From positions 1 through 12,047 of the forward strand of contig SCUG01000065.1 in assembly GCA_004297645.1 (NCBI GenBank): a stretch of DNA of 12,047 nucleotides. Direction: 5' to 3'. The DNA is from Saprospiraceae bacterium (GTDB lineage Bacteria; Bacteroidota; Bacteroidia; Chitinophagales; Saprospiraceae). The stretch's first letter is position 1. Every line of letters begins with the position of its first letter. This document shows, piece after piece, positions 6,234 through 12,047 of this stretch. The notes below the pieces were generated by a model, which had not been told where the DNA came from, did no database searches, and saw only the letters and a program-made list of their open reading frames with translations. The position numbers and the translations under genes are program-made.

Positions 6234-7964
6234 ATGAAACGATTATTTCTCCTACTGTTTTTCGGGTCGTTTTTCACGGCCAACGGGAAGGCACAGATAG
6301 CTCCGCCCGTTTTTTTGTGCGTGAAGGGCGACACCCTGCTTTGGAGTTTGCCCGTCAATTCCTGTGGCCCATTCAACAGTTACGACATCTATTTCAGCAC
6401 CAACGCCGGAGGGCCGTTCTCCCTGCTGGCCGCCGTTACCAGCCCCGTGCAGGATTTCTATTTTCACCCCAACCCCACTGGCGAGACGAGGTATTATTAC
6501 CTCGTGAGCAACTACGACTGCCCCGGACAGTTGGCGCCGCCCTCGGACACGCTCGACAACCGCCCGCCGGAGATTTCCCCTATCCGAAGGGTGTCGGTGG
6601 AAGGCGGGCAGGTGCTCGTCAGTTGGGCGCCCAGCCCTTCGCCCGAAGTTCTCGCCTACGTCATTTATCGCGAAACGAGCATCGGCGTGGTGCCCATTGA
6701 CACGGTTTTCAGCGGCACCACTTATCTCGACCCACAGGCCGCACCGGGCAATCAGCCGGAAGCCTATTTTGTCAATGCCCTCGACGGGTGCGGGAACACG
6801 AGCATTTTCGACCTGCCGCACAATACCATTTTCCTGGAATACTCCGTCAGCCCGTGCAGCCAAACCATTGAACTCAATTGGAACCCATACCAAAACTGGG
6901 CGAATGGCGTGGCCGGACAAGAGCTGTGGGTGGGGGTAAATGGCGCAACGCCTTCCCTGTTCACCCCCTTAGACGCCGGGGCCACCGCCTGGTCTTTCAA
7001 AAATGTGGTGGATGGCAACACCTACTGTTTTTTCATCCGGGCACAAGAGCAGGTCACCGGCGAAGAATCGAACTCCAACGAGGTTTGTGTAGTGGCAGAC
7101 GTCGTGCGGCCCATGAAAGATTTTTATGTAAAAACCGTGTCCGTGGCTACAAGTGGTGCTGTTGAAATAACCTGGTACTGGGACTCTTCGGCAGAGATTA
7201 ACACCGTGGATATATTGCGGTCGGACCACAACGGCAACTACCAGATAGCTGCCACTCAACCTGCGCCCCTGCCGCTCCCGCCCGCCTGGAATTACACAGA
7301 CCAAATCGCCACCCCCGCTGCCGGAAAACTGTTTTATAAAATACAAACCACAGACAACTGCGACACCGTGGTGCAATCAAGCTACGGCTCCACGATTTTC
7401 CTTTCGGGCACACCACTTACCGGCCACATCAACCAACTGAACTGGACGGCTTTGGACATTCAATATGCCACGCCGGCAGCATATGATTTGTACCGCTCGG
7501 TGAATGGAGTGGAGGCGAAAATTGCCAGCCTGATGGCCGCTGACACAGCTTATGCCGACGCCTTCGACCCCGCTGATTTTGGCGGCACGGCGGCTTGTTA
7601 TTACGTATTGGCCAAAGGAAACCTTGCCCTCCCCGATGGCAGCCAAACCAGCATTCAGAGCCGCTCGAATACAGTGTGCGTGGAGCAACCCCTGCGCATA
7701 TACGTGCCCAATGCTTTTGCACCCAACGGCGTCAATCAGGAATTCAGGCCCCTCATCGTACCGCAGGATGTGGCGGATTACGAGCTGCGCATTTTCAATC
7801 GCTATGGGGAACAGTTGTTTGAGTCGCGCACACCTGGCGACGGATGGGGAGGTGAAAAGAACGGGAAGCTGCTGCCACAGGGAGTTTATGTTTACCGCAT
7901 CAAAGTGGTGCAGTCGAGTGGAAGGGAGGAACTCAAAACCGGCACGGTATTGTTGCTCCGGTGA
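6234..7964 (+). CDS. Secreted fibronectin-like multidomain protein with T9SS type B C-terminal domain
   Basis: A 576-residue exported protein. Signal peptide 1-21 (MKRLFLLLFFGSFF ... GKAQ). The body reads as about five consecutive fibronectin type III-like modules (approximately 25-105, 113-195, 205-290, 297-390, 398-480), each ending in an aromatic strand with a cysteine: YYYLVSNYDCPG, AYFVNALDGCGN, YCFFIRAQEQ...NEVCV, LFYKIQTTDNCD, ACYYVLAKG...NTVCV. Residues 487-576 form the type B sorting domain (RIYVPNAFAPNGVNQEFRP, LRIFNRYGEQLFE, GWGGEKNG, PQGVYVYRIKV), which directs T9SS export and surface attachment or release. I start at 6234, where the signal peptide begins; the open frame extends 16 codons upstream through the candidate promoter. 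The module assignment is by pattern only and the ligand is unknown. No good terminator is seen before tRNA-Cys. Confidence 0.92.
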   Translation: MKRLFLLLFFGSFFTANGKAQIAPPVFLCVKGDTLLWSLPVNSCGPFNSYDIYFSTNAGGPFSLLAAVTSPVQDFYFHPNPTGETRYYYLVSNYDCPGQLAPPSDTLDNRPPEISPIRRVSVEGGQVLVSWAPSPSPEVLAYVIYRETSIGVVPIDTVFSGTTYLDPQAAPGNQPEAYFVNALDGCGNTSIFDLPHNTIFLEYSVSPCSQTIELNWNPYQNWANGVAGQELWVGVNGATPSLFTPLDAGATAWSFKNVVDGNTYCFFIRAQEQVTGEESNSNEVCVVADVVRPMKDFYVKTVSVATSGAVEITWYWDSSAEINTVDILRSDHNGNYQIAATQPAPLPLPPAWNYTDQIATPAAGKLFYKIQTTDNCDTVVQSSYGSTIFLSGTPLTGHINQLNWTALDIQYATPAAYDLYRSVNGVEAKIASLMAADTAYADAFDPADFGGTAACYYVLAKGNLALPDGSQTSIQSRSNTVCVEQPLRIYVPNAFAPNGVNQEFRPLIVPQDVADYELRIFNRYGEQLFESRTPGDGWGGEKNGKLLPQGVYVYRIKVVQSSGREELKTGTVLLLR

Positions 7965-8037
7965 TGCTGCATTTCGGGATGAAAAATTATTTAAAGTGAA
8001 AATGCAACCAAAGGCGATTTCAAAAGTTAGAAGTCTT

Positions 8038-8045
8038 TATATTTG
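8038..8045 (+). promoter_or_regulatory. Candidate -7 element TATATTTG for tRNA-Cys
   Basis: Exact TAnnTTTG match ending 26 bases before the mature tRNA 5' end. At about the right upstream distance there is only a partial -33 match (TTT at 8018-8020, 17-base gap). The short leader expected from this site fits a tRNA transcript. Confidence 0.45.
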
Positions 8046-8071
8046 CCTCCCTTTTTAAAGAAAAGGTTTTT

Positions 8072-8142
8072 GGTCGGTTGGCCGAGTGGTTAGGCAGAGG
8101 TCTGCAAAACCTCGTACAGCGGTTCGACTCCGCTACCGACCT
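8072..8142 (+). tRNA. tRNA-Cys, anticodon GCA
   Basis: A 71-base cloverleaf folds without mismatch. Acceptor stem 8072-8078 pairs with 8135-8141 (GGTCGGT/ACCGACC), with discriminator T at 8142. D stem GCC/GGC is 8081-8083 with 8093-8095. Anticodon stem GAGGT/ACCTC is 8097-8101 with 8109-8113; its loop CTGCAAA has GCA at positions 34-36. The variable loop has 4 bases. T stem AGCGG/CCGCT is 8118-8122 with 8130-8134, with loop TTCGACT. CCA is not encoded and must be added enzymatically. It decodes UGC/UGU cysteine codons. Confidence 0.98.
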
Positions 8143-8153
8143 CTCCTCGAAAG

Positions 8154-8190
8154 GCCCTTCAGCTAATACAGTTGGAGGGCTTTTCTTTTT
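8154..8190 (+). terminator. Rho-independent terminator of tRNA-Cys
   Basis: Stem 8154-8164 with 8170-8180 (11 bp, including two G-U pairs), loop AATAC, then the T-rich run TTTTCTTTTT. The two wobble pairs become mismatches on the opposite strand and that side has no long T-run, so the site is oriented for the plus-strand tRNA transcript rather than for queD. Confidence 0.85.
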
Positions 8191-8259
8191 GATAGCCACC
8201 TTCCCGCCCTGCCTGATGCCTATGCCGGCCTTCGGTGTGGGATTCACTTCGGTCGCTGC

Positions 8260-8667
8260 TTATCCCGGATATTCCACGAAATTTCTCTGTGTTTCGTACA
8301 GCCGCACGGCGAGGTCGTATTTTTTATCCAAATGAGCGCGGAGGATTTTCCAGATGATGAAGCAAATGTTTTCAGCGGTGGGGTTGAGGTCTTTAAACTC
8401 CCCGGTGTCCACGTTCAGGTTCTTGTGGTCGAAGCGCTTTTCTATTTGCTCGAAGATGAGGTCTTTCAGAATTTTTATGTCAATGAGATAGCCCGTTTCG
8501 GGGTCCACCTCACCGCTGACTTTCACCTCCATTTCGTAATTGTGGCCGTGGTAGCTGGGGTTGTTGCACAGGCCAAAGACCTGTTCGTTTTTCTCTTTGG
8601 ACCAACTTGGATTGTGCAAACGGTGGGCAGCATTGAAGTGCGCTTTGCGGAAAACGGAGATTCTCAT
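8260..8667 (-). CDS. queD: 6-pyruvoyltetrahydropterin synthase / 6-carboxytetrahydropterin synthase family (QueD-like)
   Basis: A zinc-dependent pterin enzyme acting on dihydroneopterin triphosphate; in bacteria it usually makes 6-carboxytetrahydropterin for queuosine (7-deazaguanine) synthesis. The 135 residues contain the whole active site: zinc ligands His15, His40 and His42 (AAHRLHNP and YHGHNY), catalytic Cys34 (FGLCNNP), the Asp80-His81 pair (FDHKNL), TAEN at 97-100 and Glu125 (YET). The residue spacing is the same as in mammalian PTPS (Cys-x5-HGH) rather than the E. coli QueD form (Cys-x3-HGH), so the exact product is less certain than the family. I start at 8667 (MRISVFRKAHFNAAH), the usual family N-terminus; the frame extends 32 codons upstream to 8763 without similarity. 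It faces tRNA-Cys convergently and the Omp28 gene divergently. Confidence 0.92.
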   Translation of the reverse strand: MRISVFRKAHFNAAHRLHNPSWSKEKNEQVFGLCNNPSYHGHNYEMEVKVSGEVDPETGYLIDIKILKDLIFEQIEKRFDHKNLNVDTGEFKDLNPTAENICFIIWKILRAHLDKKYDLAVRLYETQRNFVEYPG

Positions 8668-9061
8668 CGGCAGGTTTTTTCTGTTTTCGTTTTCCGGTTG
8701 AAACAATGCCGGGGCTTTTAAGTTGAGGCCACCAGCCAATTGTCGCCATGCCCGCACTTGCAATGCCAGCGACTATTTTCCATCAAACACTTGGCCTGTT
8801 TGTCTGTGTCCGGACGCCAGCTAATTGAGGGTAAGTCAATTTGCGGACAAAATTCTAAATGTCAAGTTTGGAGAAAAAAAGGATATTAATGGCGTCTTTG
8901 TCATTCAGAGTGGCAGTTGTTGTATATTCAACTCCTCTTTCAAGGCCTCAAGCACGACGAAATTATTGACTCATTCCCTGTTGACCTTTCGCTAACAAGC
9001 CGGAAAACACGGCACTAATACGAGCACGACTATTATTTCACTAATCTTAAATCATAATTTT
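8668..9061. other. Divergent intergenic region with no supported gene
   Basis: 394 bases between queD and the Omp28-domain gene. It must hold both start regions, but I find no exact TAnnTTTG on either strand at a useful distance and no Shine-Dalgarno site. Minor structure only: an 8-base direct repeat AGCACGAC (8951-8958 and 9023-9030) and a weak AGTTG/CAACT dyad near 8920-8940. The base composition becomes more AT-rich toward the Omp28 gene start, as expected for a promoter region. Confidence 0.5.
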
Positions 9062-11239
9062 ATGACAAAGTTGTTTACCCTGATTTTTTGCTTTCTGACA
9101 GTGGGCGCTCTGAATGCGCAAATTCTGTTGGAAGAAAATTTTGAAGGCGGCGCTCCCGCCACCTGGACTCAGCAAACCGCAGCTACCGACGGCGGCTGGA
9201 AATTTGGCACCGCCGGCTCGCTTTCGAGTGCTTTTTTTCCGATTCCCGATAATGGTTCCAAAATCGCCGTCACCAACGACGACGGTTGCAACTGCGACAA
9301 AAATGCCGACTACCTGATTACACCCTCCATTGACATGTCGGGTGTAGCAGGTGCAAGCCTGAAGTTTGACCTGTTTTATGCCGGTGGCTCATACCAGGGT
9401 GTTCTGGAAGTGGCTACGGTGGAGGCTTCCATTGATGGTGGAGTGACGTGGACACAGGTGGAGGCGTTGCCTGGGGACGGCAACGGCTGGCAAAATAATC
9501 ACATCATTGATGTTTCTGCTTTTGCAGGCAACGCCGGTGTGAGGTTTGCCTTCCATTACTCCGACGGTGGCGGTTGGCTTTATGGCTGTGCCATTGACAA
9601 TGTCTCCGTTTACGTACCTGCTGCCAACGACGTTTCTCTGACCGGCTTGGACATCCCACGTTTTGCCCAGTTCGGTGGCGACGTGACCATCCAGGGCGAG
9701 GTCACCAACTTCGGCATCACCAACCTCGCCTCTTTCGACATTTCGTGGAGCGACGGTGTGAACACCTACACCGACCAGATTACCGGTGTAGATATTCCAT
9801 ACCTCGGCACCTACAATTTCACTCACAGTACCCTGTTCCCGCTCCCGCAAGCTGTGACCTATAACCTCACAGTCTGGGCCGATAACCCCAATAACGTTGC
9901 CGATGGCAACCCGAACAACAACCAGCAGGCCGGGGTGGTATCGGGCGTAACTTATATCCCCACAAAAAAAATGGTGGCCGAAGAAGCGACAGGTACCTGG
10001 TGCGGCTGGTGCCCCCGTGGTACCGATTGGATGGATTTTATGACAGCCAATTACGAGGACAGATTCGTCGGCATCGCCGTTCACAATGGCGACCCGATGA
10101 CAGTAACTGCCTACGACAATGGCGTGGGTAACTTCCCCGGCTTCAGCGGCTATCCTTCGGTGATTGTGGACCGCCACGAAATCGTGGACCCTTCTGACCT
10201 GGAAAATGCAATGCCCTCTTCTCTGGCGAGAATTGCCCCTGTGGCCTCAGACATCACCGCCCAACTCGATGTGGAATCCAGAATGTTTACCTCCACCGCC
10301 ACTGCCGAGTTCGTCACGGAAATGAACAACCTCGATTACCGCATGAACATCGTCCTTACCGAAGATGGCGTCCATGGGGCAAGCAGCGGTTTTGCACAGA
10401 CTAACTATTATAGTTTTCAAAGCCAAAACCTGCCCGACCCTGTTTCGGGTGTTGGTCTTGACTGGCAAAATGAGCCTACTCCGGTTCCCGCTTCTCAAAT
10501 GTGGTACAACCACGTAGGCAGGATACTCTCCGATGGTTGGGCAGGCGCAGCCGGCAGCATTCCTGCTTCCGTCACCGCCGGTGACGTAGCCACCAAAGAT
10601 TACAGCATCCCCAACTTCCACTCCACTGGCTGGAATCCTTTCAACATGCACGCAGTCGTATTGGTGACGGACAACGCCACAGGCGAAATCCTCAATGCTG
10701 AAACTACTCCAATCGACGTCATCTGCCCCGCTGATTTGGGGCTTACTTTCAATGTGACGGATGCCACCACCAACGGCACCACCGACGGCACTGTCGCGGT
10801 GAGCGTGCCAGGTACTACTCCCGGCTTCCCACCGTACTCCTACGCATGGAGCAATGGCGAAACGACACCGTCCCTCACCAATGTTGCCCATGGCGATTAC
10901 ACGCTGGTGGTGAGTGACAAAATCGGTTGTACGCAGACCTACGATGTCACGGTTGGTTTTGTGACAGGCGTGTCAGAAATCGAAACCCTTACCAGCATTT
11001 CCCTGACACCGAACCCCGCCTCCACACTTTCCGTCCTCGATGTTCAATTCAGCAAAGCTGTGGACATGAGATTAGAAGTTGTGACTGCTGCCGGGCAGGT
11101 GATGTATAACGCTGCTGTCAATAACACATTGGGTGGGCAGTACAACCTCGATTTGGCCAGCTATGCCGCTGGCATTTACTTCGTAAAAATCAGCGTTGGC
11201 GAGCAGGCAAATGTGAAGCGTCTGATGGTCTCTAAATAG
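9062..11239 (+). CDS. Secreted T9SS type A protein with adhesin-like, Omp28 thioredoxin-like and SprB-like domains
   Basis: A 725-residue exported protein. Signal peptide 1-20 (MTKLFTLIFC ... LNAQ). Residues about 21-187 form a cleaved-adhesin / choice-of-anchor-J-like beta domain (ENFEGGAPATW, DYLITPSIDMSG, DNVSVYVP). About 188-296 form a CARDB-like module (VTIQGEVTNFG, WADNPNNVADGNPNNNQ). About 300-550 form an Omp28-related region containing a thioredoxin-like motif TWCGWCPRG (Cys314 and Cys317) and GYPSVIVDR at 363-371, in the place of the thioredoxin cis-proline loop. One SprB-like repeat follows at about 556-632 (PPYSYAWSNGETTPSL, GDYTLVVSDKIGC). The type A sorting domain is about 645-725 (SLTPNPASTL, YAAGIYFVKISVG, KRLMVSK). 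The CxxC suggests disulfide exchange or reductase activity at the surface, but this is inference: Omp28 proteins have no firmly established reaction. A strong terminator follows 61 bases after the stop. Confidence 0.92.
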   Translation: MTKLFTLIFCFLTVGALNAQILLEENFEGGAPATWTQQTAATDGGWKFGTAGSLSSAFFPIPDNGSKIAVTNDDGCNCDKNADYLITPSIDMSGVAGASLKFDLFYAGGSYQGVLEVATVEASIDGGVTWTQVEALPGDGNGWQNNHIIDVSAFAGNAGVRFAFHYSDGGGWLYGCAIDNVSVYVPAANDVSLTGLDIPRFAQFGGDVTIQGEVTNFGITNLASFDISWSDGVNTYTDQITGVDIPYLGTYNFTHSTLFPLPQAVTYNLTVWADNPNNVADGNPNNNQQAGVVSGVTYIPTKKMVAEEATGTWCGWCPRGTDWMDFMTANYEDRFVGIAVHNGDPMTVTAYDNGVGNFPGFSGYPSVIVDRHEIVDPSDLENAMPSSLARIAPVASDITAQLDVESRMFTSTATAEFVTEMNNLDYRMNIVLTEDGVHGASSGFAQTNYYSFQSQNLPDPVSGVGLDWQNEPTPVPASQMWYNHVGRILSDGWAGAAGSIPASVTAGDVATKDYSIPNFHSTGWNPFNMHAVVLVTDNATGEILNAETTPIDVICPADLGLTFNVTDATTNGTTDGTVAVSVPGTTPGFPPYSYAWSNGETTPSLTNVAHGDYTLVVSDKIGCTQTYDVTVGFVTGVSEIETLTSISLTPNPASTLSVLDVQFSKAVDMRLEVVTAAGQVMYNAAVNNTLGGQYNLDLASYAAGIYFVKISVGEQANVKRLMVSK

Positions 11240-11300
11240 GAAGTTGGCACTTTAGCTTTTTAGGCAGTACCTAACGCTAAGCCGCTAACCTACCTCGCAT

Positions 11301-11339
11301 GAAAAAGCCGCAGAGCATTTTTTGCCATGCGGCTTTTTC
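11301..11339. terminator. Rho-independent terminator after the Omp28-domain gene
   Basis: Perfect 12-bp inverted repeat GAAAAAGCCGCA (11301-11312) with TGCGGCTTTTTC (11328-11339) around a 15-base loop. A GC-rich tip and five T residues on the 3' side give terminator function on the plus strand; the A-run on the 5' side means it could also work in reverse. It separates the Omp28 gene from the next gene. Confidence 0.87.
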
Positions 11340-11449
11340 TTGTTGCACTTGTCCATCTTTCTGTTAACAAACTGATAAAGCACTTGAACGGGCAGTCAAA
11401 TATTCCCACTTTGCCATCACTTTAGCAAGCCCCGGATAATAATTTCAAC

Positions 11450-11457
11450 TATCTTTG
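11450..11457 (+). promoter_or_regulatory. Candidate -7 element TATCTTTG
   Basis: Exact TAnnTTTG match ending 25 bases before the start codon at 11483 and downstream of the terminator, so the last gene probably has its own transcript. No TTG lies at ideal spacing upstream. Confidence 0.5.
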
Positions 11458-11482
11458 CAACCATCCAAACATCAAGAATGAC

Positions 11483-12047
11483 ATGAAACAACTTATACTC
11501 TTTACAGCTTTCCTCGCTTTCAGTTTTTGCGCCAGGGCGCAATGGGCGCTCGAAGTAGAGCCTAATCCCTTCGAGAGCACGGTTCAGGTGGATCTGACCG
11601 ATTATTGGTCGGAGCCAATTGCCCATACACACGTTACAAATAAAACAGACCAGCTCATCAATCTGCGCTGGGAACGGGAAATTATCTCCGCTCCACCGGA
11701 GTGGGAATTTCGCATCTGCGACACCAATGCCTGTTATTCCACCTCCGTCTATACCAATGTCATTACAGGTGGCCAACCGAATGTGCCGGTACCGCTTCAC
11801 TTGAATGAAGGCTCCCTGCTCGACCTGCACGTTTTGCCCCGCGGCGTAGCCGGTTGCGCCGAAGTGAACATCAACTTAAGCGATGCAGCTGACCCTAACA
11901 CCATTGTGCAAACTGTTGTTTTCAATGTCTGCGTGGACCCGCTCACTGTCGTTTCTGAATTGGAAAAAAGCAGCATGCGGATTTACCCGAATCCCTCCGC
12001 CAATTTCGTTTCGCTGACTAAGAGCAGCGGGGTGAGCCAGCTTTGGA
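11483..12047 (+). CDS. Secreted T9SS type A sorting-domain protein (partial, C-terminus beyond right edge)
   Basis: The open frame has no stop before the window end: 188 codons are visible. Signal peptide 1-20 (MKQLILFTAFLAFSFCARAQ). Residues 21-155 form one beta-rich domain of unknown function with four cysteines (79, 84, 125, 150) that could form disulfides; features include NPFESTVQVDLTDYW at 28-42, NLRWEREI and PPEWEFRICDTNACY. From about 166 a type A sorting domain starts (MRIYPNPSANFVSL) and is cut by the edge, so probably about 60 residues are missing. It follows the Omp28-domain gene on the same strand, behind a terminator and its own candidate promoter. The N-terminal domain recalls small proteins in Bacteroidota that I cannot assign to a named family. 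Confidence 0.88.
   Translation, partial: MKQLILFTAFLAFSFCARAQWALEVEPNPFESTVQVDLTDYWSEPIAHTHVTNKTDQLINLRWEREIISAPPEWEFRICDTNACYSTSVYTNVITGGQPNVPVPLHLNEGSLLDLHVLPRGVAGCAEVNINLSDAADPNTIVQTVVFNVCVDPLTVVSELEKSSMRIYPNPSANFVSLTKSSGVSQLW

Noticed and set aside
6252..6920. 222-codon minus-strand frame opposite the second T9SS type B gene
   Set aside because: No recognisable motif; the plus strand has a signal peptide and domain structure over the same bases.
8951..9030. Direct repeat AGCACGAC upstream of the Omp28-domain gene
   Set aside because: Only 8 bases, two copies 72 bases apart, no palindromic character; may be chance.
9389..10891. Minus-strand frames of 262 and 214 codons opposite the Omp28-domain gene
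   Set aside because: Compositionally biased translations without motifs, fully covered by a well-supported plus-strand protein.
11417..11830. 137-codon minus-strand frame near the right end
   Set aside because: It overlaps the promoter and signal peptide of the plus-strand T9SS gene at 11483 and shows no domain.

Overview
The window looks like chromosome of a member of the Bacteroidota, most likely a Saprospiria/Cytophaga-type gliding relative. The evidence is four secreted proteins with type IX secretion (T9SS) signals (two type B 'gliding-motility C-terminal' domains, one type A domain, one type A domain cut by the window edge), SprB-like repeats, an Omp28-type domain, and several TAnnTTTG promoter -7 elements, which are typical of this phylum. 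The lineage is an inference from gene content; no rRNA or other marker is present.

Layout. Positions 1-3193 are on the minus strand: a 919-residue multidomain T9SS type B surface protein, followed 17 bases downstream by a purine nucleoside phosphorylase that runs off the left edge. Positions 3194-3543 form a divergent intergenic region holding a composite palindrome of about 136 bp (two perfect hairpins inside an imperfect terminal inverted repeat) and a second palindrome that overlaps the candidate pssA promoter. Positions 3544-8142 are on the plus strand: pssA (phosphatidylserine synthase), purS (small FGAM synthase subunit), rsmI (16S rRNA C1402 2'-O-methyltransferase), an unrecognised lipoprotein, a 576-residue T9SS type B protein built of fibronectin-like modules, and tRNA-Cys(GCA) with its own terminator. 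queD (a 6-pyruvoyltetrahydropterin synthase-family enzyme) lies on the minus strand at 8260-8667. After a 394-base region with no supported gene, the plus strand carries a 725-residue T9SS type A protein with a thioredoxin-like Omp28 domain, a strong terminator, and the start of another T9SS type A protein cut by the right edge.

How the genes relate. Housekeeping functions (purine salvage and synthesis, phospholipid synthesis, rRNA methylation, pterin or queuosine synthesis, tRNA-Cys) are interleaved with secreted, envelope-associated proteins. There is no obvious single pathway. rsmI has the best-formed promoter of its own (TTG, 21-base gap, TACTTTTG), so pssA-purS-rsmI need not be one transcription unit.

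I see no clear new multi-gene system. The most unusual structure is the composite palindrome at 3258-3393, which resembles a small non-coding palindromic or MITE-like element. The next most interesting item is the redox-motif T9SS protein and its cysteine-containing neighbour at the right end.
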